Below, one piece after another: positions 22,292 through 28,730 of a stretch of 36,426 bases of DNA; positions within the stretch are counted from its first letter, which is position 1, and each line of letters begins with the position of its first letter. The stretch covers positions 1-36,426 of IMG/VR virus record IMGVR_UViG_3300031963_000455; one strand, given 5' to 3'. A program made the position numbers and the translations under genes. The notes below the pieces were generated by a model, which was not told the DNA's origin, did no database searches, and saw only the letters and a list, made by a program, of their open reading frames with translations. This DNA comes from a virus.

Positions 22292-22515
22292 GCAATCCCC
22301 TCTTCCGCAAAGATCCCTGCCTCAAGTACGCCATCGACCTGGGGTTCTCGATTACTCCAGGTCGCAAGCACTGGCACGCCCGTCACCCCGGTGGCGGGTA
22401 CACGATCGTTCCCTTCGGCCGCAAGCGATCTCCTCGTTCTGAACGCAACATCCTCGCCTCAATCCGGCGCGCTGCTCATGACCACGCAATCCAAATCCCT
22501 ACGCCTAGCAACTGA
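22288..22515 (+). CDS. HicA-like (YcfA-type) small protein, no HicB partner seen
   Basis: This 75-residue protein contains GRKHWHARHPGGGYTIVPF followed by a basic Arg/Lys/Ser stretch and a short helix (NILASIRRAA). The order His, Pro-Gly, Val-Pro-Phe, basic loop, Ile-Leu-x-x-Ile-(Arg/Lys)-x-Ala matches the dsRBD-like fold of HicA mRNA interferases. HicA acts with the antitoxin HicB, but no HicB-like gene lies on either side: the next gene is a zinc ribbon. It may be a solitary RNA-binding relative, not an active toxin. Overlaps both neighbours. Confidence 0.65.
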   Translation: MSNPLFRKDPCLKYAIDLGFSITPGRKHWHARHPGGGYTIVPFGRKRSPRSERNILASIRRAAHDHAIQIPTPSN

Positions 22516-22738
22516 TCTCGCTGAGCACCCTTACGCCTGGCCTGGCGGCTACCCCCGTTTCGCCGTCGCCGATGACGGCCAGGCCATCTGCCCTGCTTGC
22601 TGCAGAGACGAGCGGGAGTCGATTGCCACCACCTGCGGATACGACGGCTGGTGCGTCATTGCCCTCGACGTCAACTGGGAAGACCCTGAACTTCTCTGCA
22701 GCGTCTGCAGTCGCCCTATCGAAACCGCTTACTCCTGA
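22478..22738 (+). CDS. Zinc-ribbon protein
   Basis: This 86-residue protein starts MTTQSKSLRLATDLAEHPYA. It contains CPACC near residue 42 and CSVC near residue 77, with further Cys between (TTCGYDGWC), so one zinc site is likely and two are possible. It starts inside the HicA-like gene in another frame (38-base overlap). Function unknown; probably a small nucleic-acid or protein binder. Confidence 0.7.
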   Translation: MTTQSKSLRLATDLAEHPYAWPGGYPRFAVADDGQAICPACCRDERESIATTCGYDGWCVIALDVNWEDPELLCSVCSRPIETAYS

Positions 22739-22745
22739 TCCCACC

Positions 22746-22952
22746 ATGAATTACCTCGGCCAATTCCCTGTGAAAGTGAACCAACACTTCTCCGCTTCCC
22801 CAGAAGAACTTAATGCGCTGGTCAATGCCTGCGCTTTCTTCTATGAATACTTCTCGGGCGACGACATCTGTATGAGCGACTGGAAGGATGTAGCCCGCGA
22901 TGAGCACCTCGAGCGCTACAAGCAACTCGCTAGCAAGTTCGCTCAGGTCTGA
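22746..22952 (+). CDS. Small hypothetical protein
   Basis: This 68-residue protein begins MNYLGQFPVKVNQHFSASPE. It is acidic and aromatic, with a predicted helix-rich fold (LNALVNACAFFYEYF). It starts seven bases after the previous stop. No domain recognised. Confidence 0.7.
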   Translation: MNYLGQFPVKVNQHFSASPEELNALVNACAFFYEYFSGDDICMSDWKDVARDEHLERYKQLASKFAQV

Positions 22953-22953
22953 T

Positions 22954-23259
22954 ATGAACCTTTCTGGACAAGTAGCCTCTCCAGTCCCCGGAGTTGCGCT
23001 CGCCACCGTGCTCACGGTCTCCACTAAGCACATGCCCGATGTAGATCAAGACCTTTCGCCATGGAGCTTTGGATCTCTGCCAGACCACGGAATGGAATGG
23101 TTTTACGCCTACGAAGAAGACCCTTCCTGTGGCAATCAATCCATTCCTGAATGGCTTCATCACATCTGTACAACAGCTCGAGAGAAATACAACGCCAATT
23201 GGGTTCTCTTAGATCCCGCTGGCGATGTACTCGACGACTTCCCTGTCTACGACCACTGA
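22954..23259 (+). CDS. DUF5983-like protein
   Basis: This 101-residue protein has an N-terminal ATVLTVSTKHM strand with a Thr-x-x-Ile/Met motif, a central acidic/aromatic region (MEWFYAYEED), a helix, and the ending VLLDPAGDVLDDFPVYDH. Small DUF5983 proteins of phages and plasmids show the same order and end in a Leu-Asp-x-x-Gly...Leu-Pro-Val-Tyr-(Asp/Glu)-(Trp/His) block. Function of that family is unknown. The assignment is from motif memory and should be treated as probable. Confidence 0.6.
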   Translation: MNLSGQVASPVPGVALATVLTVSTKHMPDVDQDLSPWSFGSLPDHGMEWFYAYEEDPSCGNQSIPEWLHHICTTAREKYNANWVLLDPAGDVLDDFPVYDH

Positions 23260-23276
23260 CCCTGTTCTCTAGCCTC

Positions 23277-23567
23277 ATGCTCTACTCCGCAAAATCCGGC
23301 AACAGCAAGGCCGAGGTCTGGCTCAAGCTCACCGCAAGACCGCACTCCATCCGTGGAGCGAGTCGCTTCCGCGGTGTGCAACGCGCTAACTCCAACCCAC
23401 GCCTGCCATGGCGCGCCGCCTTGCGCTTTAACGGCCGGACTTTTGACGGCGGCTCTTACGCCACAGAAGAAGAAGCCGCACTGGCATGGAACCAGCTCGC
23501 GCTTCGCATTGTCGGACCAGAAGCTCAGCCGCGCCTGAATCAAATCCCTGATACCCACGCTGCCTGA
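23277..23567 (+). CDS. AP2-type DNA-binding domain protein
   Basis: This 96-residue protein has at residues about 29-85 the AP2/ERF fold order: SRFRGVQR, a Trp-Arg-Ala-Ala strand, RFNGRTFDGGSYATEEEAALAW and NQLALRIVGPEA. This matches Tyr/Phe-Arg-Gly-Val, Trp-x-Ala-x-Ile, Gly-x-(Tyr/Phe)-x-Thr-x-Glu-Glu-Ala-Ala-x-Ala-(Tyr/Trp). Outside plants and apicomplexans, AP2 domains occur in phages, often attached to HNH homing endonucleases. Here the domain stands alone, so it may be a regulator or a relic. Start ATG at 23277. Confidence 0.82.
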   Translation: MLYSAKSGNSKAEVWLKLTARPHSIRGASRFRGVQRANSNPRLPWRAALRFNGRTFDGGSYATEEEAALAWNQLALRIVGPEAQPRLNQIPDTHAA

Positions 23568-23578
23568 ATCCAATCCCC

Positions 23579-23908
23579 ATGCTCAAACGCTCCATCCTCA
23601 CTGCCGCACTTCTCGCTCAGCCCGCCATCGCCCATCACACCGGCCGGCATGTCACGGCCACCGTTTATCACCCCTGGTACTCAGGACGCATCACCTATTG
23701 CGGCCAGACCTACCAGCATTGGGGCATTAGCGCTGCCCATCCCTGGCTGCCCTGTGGCACCAAGGTCAACGTCAGCCATCGCGGACGACAGCTGACTGTC
23801 CCGATCACCGATCGCTGTGACTGCAACTCGATCGACCTCTCGGCCGGCGCAGCTCATCGCCTTGGTGTTCCCCTCGACGGCATTGCCACTGTCGCCATTA
23901 ACTACTGA
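23579..23908 (+). CDS. RlpA-like double-psi beta-barrel protein with signal peptide
   Basis: This 109-residue protein has a signal peptide at residues 1-18 or so (MLKRSILTAALLAQPAIA). The mature part reads ATVYHPWYSGRITYCG, then SAAHPWLPCGTKVNV, then VPITDRCDCNSIDLSAGAAH. This is the RlpA/expansin order of a Tyr-bearing first strand, a (Leu/Pro)-x-x-Gly-Thr-x-Val strand, and an Asp-Arg...Ile-Asp-Leu-Ser segment containing the catalytic-type Asp. RlpA enzymes cut peptidoglycan strands. Four Cys in the mature part suggest disulfides outside the cytoplasm. It could help lysis or infected-cell wall changes. No SPOR domain. Confidence 0.85.
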   Translation: MLKRSILTAALLAQPAIAHHTGRHVTATVYHPWYSGRITYCGQTYQHWGISAAHPWLPCGTKVNVSHRGRQLTVPITDRCDCNSIDLSAGAAHRLGVPLDGIATVAINY

Positions 23909-23914
23909 TTCGCT

Positions 23915-24061
23915 ATGGCCAACAAAGACAAAGTCTCATTCGATGTCCGCGGGGGCGGTAAGCCAATACCCCTCAAGCGCATTAGGACCGGCAAGCCTCT
24001 TGGCACTCTGTCGATCCTTAAGCAACTCCAAGCAGTCCACCCAGTCGCTAAAGATGACTGA
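23915..24061 (+). CDS. Small basic hypothetical protein
   Basis: This 48-residue protein begins MANKDKVSFDVRGGGKPIPL and is Lys/Arg/Gly-rich with a short C-terminal helix. The ATG lies six bases after the RlpA-like stop, and its stop overlaps the next gene (ATG at 24054), so it sits in a packed operon. It may bind nucleic acid because of charge, but nothing specific is visible. Confidence 0.65.
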   Translation: MANKDKVSFDVRGGGKPIPLKRIRTGKPLGTLSILKQLQAVHPVAKDD

Positions 24062-24329
24062 CGCCTCCTTTAACCTCGCTCAACTCGAGCGAAGACCTAA
24101 CTGGTACGACCACCTCGGCAAAGTGGAAGCCGCCATCCGAGAAGAGGACCGTATCAACACCATCCGCTGGCAGGCCGGCTGGACTGCTGATGAAGGCGGG
24201 TGGTATGCGCCCTGCGGGACCTCTGAATCTGACTGGGAACTCGAGGGCTATCCACTGCCCGAGGATCCCAGGTTCCCAGCTTGGGCCTCTGCCTTCTATC
24301 ACTACGAACAGCTCGATCAGTCCTCATGA
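24054..24329 (+). CDS. Small hypothetical protein
   Basis: This 91-residue protein overlaps its upstream neighbour by eight bases and the downstream gene by ATGA. It is rich in Trp, Tyr, Asp and Pro, for example WTADEGGWYAPCG and SDWELEGYPLP. It looks like a compact globular protein with one Cys. No family recognised. Confidence 0.72.
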   Translation: MTDASFNLAQLERRPNWYDHLGKVEAAIREEDRINTIRWQAGWTADEGGWYAPCGTSESDWELEGYPLPEDPRFPAWASAFYHYEQLDQSS

Positions 24330-24559
24330 ATAATCACCAGGCCAACATCACCGCCAGCATCCCTCAGTACGACCTACTGGACATCTGCTGCGCTGCTCAT
24401 GCCGCAGTAGAACATGAGAAGCTCGCCGATAAAGATCACGCCTTCAAGCACGTGCTCAATCGCGTCTTCGGCTACATGACCCCAGAAGCCAAGGCGGAAT
24501 TCAACGCCTGGGTCGACCGCAAGGGCTGGCGCGCTAAAGAAACCATCATCCTGCCTTGA
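24326..24559 (+). CDS. Small hypothetical protein
   Basis: This 77-residue protein starts MNNHQANITASIPQYDLLDI. It is helical and charged, with a Lys/His/Glu centre and the ending FNAWVDRKGWRAKETIILP. It is coupled to the upstream gene by a four-base overlap and followed one base later by the next gene. Not recognised. Confidence 0.72.
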   Translation: MNNHQANITASIPQYDLLDICCAAHAAVEHEKLADKDHAFKHVLNRVFGYMTPEAKAEFNAWVDRKGWRAKETIILP

Positions 24560-24560
24560 G

Positions 24561-24806
24561 ATGATCCAGACCCCGATGAACCTCCAGCAAATCACCGCTG
24601 CCGTTGATGCCGGCCGCACCGTCCACTGGCAGAACGGCAGCTACATCGTTCGCAAAGGGCCCAGCCATCCCGACAATCCTGGCAATGGCTGTAACCCCGC
24701 CCTGCGCTACACCATCGACCACGCCGGCGGGAGCTCCATCGGCCTCACCTGGCGCGATGGCGTCACCCTCAACGGCAAGGAGTGCGACTTCTACGCGCTC
24801 GACTAG
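24561..24806 (+). CDS. Conserved-type small protein (VHW...GLTW..GVTLNG..DFY)
   Basis: This 81-residue protein carries GRTVHWQNGSYIV, then IGLTWRDGVTLNGKECDFY near the end. From memory, small uncharacterised phage and plasmid proteins share this ending of Gly-Leu-Thr-Trp, Asp-Gly, Leu-Asn-Gly, Asp-Phe-(Phe/Tyr). The fold is probably beta. Its stop overlaps the stop end of the convergent Dps-like gene by four bases. Function unknown. Confidence 0.76.
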   Translation: MIQTPMNLQQITAAVDAGRTVHWQNGSYIVRKGPSHPDNPGNGCNPALRYTIDHAGGSSIGLTWRDGVTLNGKECDFYALD

Positions 24807-25288
24807 CAGCCACGCAGGATGCTCTTCAGCATCCAGCTGGTCTTGAAGGCTGAGCCCACCAGCTCAGCCATCGTGTTCTGCACATCGGGCGCTCCCACCG
24901 CAGCGGCTACCTGCTCAATCTCCTTGGCCAGGTAGCCCATGCTTTCGATGTTCACGTAGTACGCCAGCAACATCGAGCGACCGTCGTAGTTCTCGACGTT
25001 CTGGAACGGCGGCATGGCTTCCTTCAGGCCACACGCACACATCGGCATGAAGTGATCCAGGCTTCTGACCTCCTCAGCCACGGTGTCGAACTGCTTGAGA
25101 TGTTCCTTATAGCGCTCCTTCAGGAACGCATGCACCTCAAGGAAGTTCGCACCTTCATAGTTCAGGTGGATTAAGTGGCTCTGCGTTTGCAGCTCCTTCA
25201 GCAGTGAGGCCAGCATTACTAAATGCTTGACCAGCTGAGCTACGCCACCGTCGTCGCACGTATCCATCTCGCCCTGAGGGACCTCCAT
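24803..25288 (-). CDS. Dps-like ferritin (iron storage / DNA protection) on minus strand
   Basis: The ATG at 25288 gives 161 residues, the usual Dps size; a longer open frame reaches 25390. Residues HLNYEGANFLEVH give H41 and H53. D68 (KQFDTV) and E72 (AEE) follow, so spacings 12, 15 and 4 match the four ferroxidase ligands of Dps (His-His-Asp-Glu, as in E. coli H51, H63, D78, E82). Dps forms dodecamers that oxidise iron with peroxide and shield DNA. The family Trp after the first His is replaced by Leu. Extra Cys (MCACG and a terminal RGC) are unusual. It is alone on the minus strand between plus-strand operons. No Lys-rich DNA-binding tail is seen. Confidence 0.82.
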   Translation of the reverse strand: MEVPQGEMDTCDDGGVAQLVKHLVMLASLLKELQTQSHLIHLNYEGANFLEVHAFLKERYKEHLKQFDTVAEEVRSLDHFMPMCACGLKEAMPPFQNVENYDGRSMLLAYYVNIESMGYLAKEIEQVAAAVGAPDVQNTMAELVGSAFKTSWMLKSILRGC

Positions 25289-25346
25289 CAGGAGCGCCTG
25301 TTCGTGCTGCACGAATCCATCCACTAGCCGTCTACACAGTCTATTG

Positions 25347-25380
25347 CGCCCCTGCCTGATCCTCAGGTGGGGGCATTTTT
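25347..25380 (+). terminator. Terminator T9
   Basis: The stem GCCCCTGCCTGA / TCAGGTGGGGGC is followed by ATTTTT. On the plus strand it would stop transcription running antisense to the Dps-like gene before the next R-box. Confidence 0.8.
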
Positions 25381-25383
25381 GTG

Positions 25384-25420
25384 CACTCATTCAGCGGTGC
25401 ATTGCAGTTACCTGACTTCG
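25384..25420 (+). promoter_or_regulatory. R-box 9 (diverged middle)
   Basis: CACTCATTCAGCGGTGCATTGCAGTTACCTGACTTCG keeps the CAGCNGTGCAT core and CTGACTTCG end. It stops one base before the ATG at 25422. Confidence 0.6.
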
Positions 25421-25421
25421 T

Positions 25422-26039
25422 ATGAGTTCTCTTGCCCCAACTGAAGATGCCTTCTTGCTTGATGACTGCGACGATCCCGTTGCCGCCGCAATCACCAAGC
25501 GCCCGCCCGAGCCGAAGTTCTTTCGCTTCGGGATCAACCAGGTCGGCCAGCTCTATGAGTACGGCGAGTCACACGCCCAACCCAAGCGCGTCCTCGATGG
25601 CACCGGCGATGGCCTGACCTTCCTCGGTGTCCATGACATCCGCGCCTGTGAGCGCGCTGGCGACCGCCGCAAGCTCTACCTCGACGTCACCATCGGCTCG
25701 CCTCACCCCTACCACCTGTTCGTGCTGTCGCTGCCGGTCTTCAACTCCAATCCGGACCGCAGCTCCTGGCCAGTACGCACCCTGCTGGGCTCGCTTGCTG
25801 TGGCTGACAGAATGCTTGACATGCGTGCCATGGCAGGCACAATCTGTGCGCGGCGGGGCACCAAGCCCAACGCCTACGGCCATGTCGCCAACTTCATCGA
25901 CCTGTTCGTTCACAGCGACCCAGCCGGTGAGGCCCAGGCCCGTATTGCCTCAGATGCCATTGATCCTGATCGCCACACCCTGGAGGTCACGGTTGATCGC
26001 CTGCGTCGCTCCCTCGACCTTGAGCCCCAGTTCCAGTGA
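25422..26039 (+). CDS. Hypothetical protein, first gene of the DUF932 operon
   Basis: This 205-residue protein has an acidic N-terminus (LLDDCDDP). A beta-rich centre follows (YLDVTIGSPHPYHLFVLSLP), then a helical and acidic C-terminal region. The ATG is one base after R-box 9. The downstream gene starts with a GTG overlapping this stop (GTGA), and a DUF932 gene follows, so the three probably act together. It is not recognised as a known family. Compositional features suggest a soluble protein. Confidence 0.78.
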   Translation: MSSLAPTEDAFLLDDCDDPVAAAITKRPPEPKFFRFGINQVGQLYEYGESHAQPKRVLDGTGDGLTFLGVHDIRACERAGDRRKLYLDVTIGSPHPYHLFVLSLPVFNSNPDRSSWPVRTLLGSLAVADRMLDMRAMAGTICARRGTKPNAYGHVANFIDLFVHSDPAGEAQARIASDAIDPDRHTLEVTVDRLRRSLDLEPQFQ

Positions 26040-26629
26040 CCTCCAGTCCCGAAATCCCGGACAGCATCTCATCTGAGATGCTCAATACCTTGCTGCGTGG
26101 GCGCAATCCGCTGCCCATCAGCGAGGTGGTCCCTGCTCTGGATTTCGGCGGCGAGCTCGGAGCGCCTTGTGACCTGCAGTTTTCAATCTGCCAGCTGATC
26201 GAGCGCTCCACTGGCGGCACCAACATCATCCAGATGCTGGTCGCTGCCATGCACCTGCTCACCGAGGTCGAGGCCCACTTCGAGCGGCACATGAACTCCC
26301 TCGCTTTAGAAGACGAGCCGTACAACACCCTCTCAGCTCCTGAACAGCAGACGCTGGCTCGGGTGATGCGAGAGCACACCCTGCTTCTCAAGGCCAGCCT
26401 CAAGCACCTCGAAGAGGTCCTCACGCAGGTTGGCTACCCCTACTACGCCCAGCGTGCGCAAGAGCTCATCAACGATCGCTTCCAGCAGAAGCGTGTCTTG
26501 ATGCGCGATTTCCGTAGCCAGCTCCTGATCTCCGATGAGCTTCTGGCCTCACTCGGAATCGAGCGCTCTGCGGTCACAACTTATCTCGACCAAATCACAG
26601 ATCACCCAAACGACACTTCAGAACTATGA
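26036..26629 (+). CDS. Helical hypothetical protein, middle gene of the DUF932 operon
   Basis: This 197-residue protein uses a GTG start that overlaps the previous stop. It is almost wholly helical, with long Leu/Glu/His/Gln-rich stretches (residues about 65-165) that look like a helical bundle or coiled coil. Its stop overlaps the start of the DUF932 gene (ATGA at 26626). No motif identifies its role; tight coupling suggests a complex with its neighbours. Confidence 0.78.
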   Translation: MTSSPEIPDSISSEMLNTLLRGRNPLPISEVVPALDFGGELGAPCDLQFSICQLIERSTGGTNIIQMLVAAMHLLTEVEAHFERHMNSLALEDEPYNTLSAPEQQTLARVMREHTLLLKASLKHLEEVLTQVGYPYYAQRAQELINDRFQQKRVLMRDFRSQLLISDELLASLGIERSAVTTYLDQITDHPNDTSEL

Positions 26630-27645
26630 CCACCGCCACTCAAACTCAACCCCAAACCCAAACCAGCAAGCTCTCCAAGGCTGACCAGAAACTCTTCAAG
26701 GGCACCGCCGCCGAGGTCCACAGCTGGATGAGCGATCAGGAAATCCTCGCCTCGATCGGCTGCAACTTCAACGTCATCCGCACCCCAGCCACCAGCCCCT
26801 ACGGCCGCACCTACAGCGACTGCCAGCTCTGGCTGCGCGATGACAACCAGGACCTGCTCGGCTTCTTTGGTACTAAGCGCCAGATCATCCAGCCCTCGCT
26901 GTTCATCGACTACTTCCGCGCCTTCTGCGACGCCTCCGATAAAGCCATCTCCCTTGATGTCGTCGGCTCCTACAACAAAGGCCGCAGCATCTACATGGCT
27001 GCCAAGCTCAACGGCAACAACGGCGCTCTTGTCGCAGCCGGTGGCGGCCTTGAGATCAGCCGCCAAGGGCATTCCGCCTACATCAGCGCAGAAGATCGCA
27101 CCGATCACTGGTTGGTACTGAGCGAATCCTTCGGTGAAGCCCTGCGCCCTCGCGTCTCGGTGATCGCCAACGAGCTGGTCTGCGCCAACGGGATGGCCCG
27201 CAAGGTGACCGAATGCCAGGTCAAGCTCAGCCATACCCAAGCGATGAGCAAGGACATTGTTCACGCCGTACTCGATCACGCCGTTCGCCAATGCCAGGCG
27301 TACGACCGCATGAAGGAGCGCCTGATTGAGACCCCCGTCTCAATGGAGACCGCCGCTGCTGCCCTGCACCAGTACTTCGGCAATGAGCAAGGCACCGGCC
27401 GGCTCGCCCAGCGACTCGAGCAGATCTACCGCCACGAGCTGATCGGCAGTGAGCTCGATACCCGTGGTGCCAACGCCTGGCGCCTGGCATCTGCTGTCAC
27501 GCAGTACACCAGTCACGAGCGCATCGGCAACAGCGAGGCCGTCTTCCGCTCCCAGCTGGAAGGCGCCCGGGCCCGCACCGCTTCTGGCTTCATCGATTTC
27601 CTCGAGTCGCAGTTCACAGAGCAGCGCGAACCCGTCCACGCCTGA
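26626..27645 (+). CDS. DUF932 / phage-plasmid-like protein
   Basis: This 339-residue protein is the expected size of DUF932 (TIGR03299) proteins found in phages and plasmids. A Gln/Thr linker opens the protein. A beta-rich region follows with YGRTYSDCQLWLRDD, GGGLEISRQGHS, and then ALRPRVSVIANELVCANGM, matching the family order of a Arg-x-x-(Val/Ile)-x-Asn-x-x-(Val/Ile)-C-x-Asn block. The C-terminal part is helical with conserved-looking His and Asn residues. The family is common near recombination or replication genes, but biochemical function is unknown. It ends the operon, before terminator T10. Confidence 0.82.
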   Translation: MTTATQTQPQTQTSKLSKADQKLFKGTAAEVHSWMSDQEILASIGCNFNVIRTPATSPYGRTYSDCQLWLRDDNQDLLGFFGTKRQIIQPSLFIDYFRAFCDASDKAISLDVVGSYNKGRSIYMAAKLNGNNGALVAAGGGLEISRQGHSAYISAEDRTDHWLVLSESFGEALRPRVSVIANELVCANGMARKVTECQVKLSHTQAMSKDIVHAVLDHAVRQCQAYDRMKERLIETPVSMETAAAALHQYFGNEQGTGRLAQRLEQIYRHELIGSELDTRGANAWRLASAVTQYTSHERIGNSEAVFRSQLEGARARTASGFIDFLESQFTEQREPVHA

Positions 27646-27654
27646 TCCCACCAC

Positions 27655-27690
27655 GCCGCCTCGCGTTCGGGGCGGCTCCCTTTCTTTCGC
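27655..27690 (+). terminator. Terminator T10
   Basis: The stem GCCGCC / GGCGGC with loop TCGCGTTCGG is followed by TCCCTTTCTTT. Placed ten bases after the DUF932 stop. Confidence 0.7.
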
Positions 27691-27695
27691 AGCTC

Positions 27696-27890
27696 ATGCT
27701 CACTATCACCCAACTCAGTCCCGCTCAGCAGCAGCGCTTCCTCGATTGCGCTGCTGAGAAAAACATTCCCGTCGACGTCCTCCTTGAGGACTTCTGCCTC
27801 GATCCCTACATGCCAGGAGCCATCACCGGAACCCTGCCTTGGTGCGGGCTCTTCGGCCTGGTGGAAGCCGATGGACGCTCACACACCTGA
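27696..27890 (+). CDS. Small hypothetical protein
   Basis: This 64-residue protein begins MLTITQLSPAQQQRFLDCAA. It is preceded by the TTTCTTTCGCAGCTC leader seen before other starts, directly after a terminator and without an R-box. Leu/Pro/Cys-rich centre with two further Cys. No domain recognised. Confidence 0.65.
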   Translation: MLTITQLSPAQQQRFLDCAAEKNIPVDVLLEDFCLDPYMPGAITGTLPWCGLFGLVEADGRSHT

Positions 27891-27894
27891 TGCC

Positions 27895-28104
27895 ATGACG
27901 ACCCGCCGCGCCATTACCGATTCCGACATCCACGAGTACACCACCTATGTCGCCAAGCTTGCCGCCATTACCACCCCAGGCGATCCGCCGCCGATTCGCT
28001 TCCGCACGCGTTTCCTCTGGACCCACGGCACGTTGCCGCAAGACGACCTCATCCACGACCAGAACGCAGCGCTCTTCCTCCGGAACCAAGCGCCGGCTGC
28101 TTGA
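27895..28104 (+). CDS. Small hypothetical protein
   Basis: This 69-residue protein starts MTTRRAITDSDIHEYTTYVA, four bases after the previous stop. It has a charged N-terminal helix and a Pro/Arg/Leu-rich centre. The 3' half overlaps a second reading frame encoding a hydrophobic peptide. Function unknown. Confidence 0.65.
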   Translation: MTTRRAITDSDIHEYTTYVAKLAAITTPGDPPPIRFRTRFLWTHGTLPQDDLIHDQNAALFLRNQAPAA

Positions 28105-28210
28105 ACTTGCTGTTCTGCTCGCCAGCGCTCTGATCCTTGCTTCCTCGCCGTGGCCCCAGCAGCAATCTCTGCAAGGGCGCTACGCCACAGGGCTTGAGAC
28201 CGGGCCTTGA
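27947..28210 (+). CDS. Possible small membrane protein in an overlapping frame, start uncertain
   Basis: The last 45 residues of this frame read as a short basic region and a hydrophobic helix (LLELAVLLASALILASSPW), then a polar tail ending at the TGA at 28210. This looks like a signal-anchor peptide. The frame's only ATG (27947) lies inside the upstream gene, so the true start is unresolved. Low confidence. Confidence 0.4.
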   Translation: MSPSLPPLPPQAIRRRFASARVSSGPTARCRKTTSSTTRTQRSSSGTKRRLLELAVLLASALILASSPWPQQQSLQGRYATGLETGP

Positions 28211-28399
28211 TCAGGTGATCTCGCCGCCCTCCAGCACACCCCAGCTACCGGGGCGGCCGGAACACTCGTATCGCACACCCCTGTACACACATGAACCGCC
28301 ATACAGGCCATCGGCCTGCATCTGACGGCGGCGCACCACGCGCTCGAATTCGCGCTCCAGCGACAAACGCCGGAACATGTCCAGATTCAACGGCTCCAT
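28211..28399 (-). CDS. Small basic protein on minus strand
   Basis: This 62-residue protein begins MEPLNLDMFRRLSLEREFER, a strongly basic and acidic helix. An Arg-rich segment follows, then a short beta-like part (GGSCVYRGVRYECSG) with two Cys. The YRGVRYE motif resembles the Tyr-Arg-Gly-Val-x-Tyr core of small DUF4278-like cyanobacterial proteins, though this is only a visual resemblance. It is a single-gene minus-strand island between plus genes. Function unknown. Confidence 0.6.
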   Translation of the reverse strand: MEPLNLDMFRRLSLEREFERVVRRRQMQADGLYGGSCVYRGVRYECSGRPGSWGVLEGGEIT

Positions 28400-28505
28400 C
28401 GGATCTCCACCGATTAAGTGTCAGAAACTGACGTCCCCGTCGTCTGGCGTCAGCATCTGCAACCCCGAAGGGTCCGACGATTTGACCCAATTCTAGAAAC
28501 TGCTC

Positions 28506-28718
28506 GTGCTCTACCTCACTCCGCTCTTCAAGGCCAAGCGTCGTATTGAACGTCTTGCTTCTGTGTCCCGTCAACTTACGGAAACCAGCAAGCGTTATCC
28601 CTGGTTAGCGATTCCCTTGCTGCCGCCGCACCTTGTGGTGCGCTGGCTCTCGCGGCGTGAATACGAGCGGCTGAGCAACCTGGGCTATCCGCTCACCCGC
28701 AAACGAGCCCGAGTCTGA
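28506..28718 (+). CDS. Small basic hypothetical protein (GTG start)
   Basis: This 70-residue protein starts at a GTG. It is rich in Arg, Leu and Pro, with WLAIPLLPPHLVVRWL in the middle and a basic end RKRARV. The hydrophobic core flanked by basic residues could be a peripheral membrane or nucleic-acid binding protein. It lies 13 bases before a zinc-ribbon gene. Not recognised. Confidence 0.6.
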   Translation: MLYLTPLFKAKRRIERLASVSRQLTETSKRYPWLAIPLLPPHLVVRWLSRREYERLSNLGYPLTRKRARV

Positions 28719-28730
28719 GATCAAACACCG

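Noticed and set aside
25289-25390. N-terminal extension of the Dps-like frame to 25390
   Set aside because: The extra residues are basic and do not fit Dps, and they overlap terminator T9 on the other strand. The ATG at 25288 gives the usual Dps length.
26602-27291. Minus-strand ORF of 229 codons
   Set aside because: Antisense of the DUF932 gene, which has family motifs and operon context.
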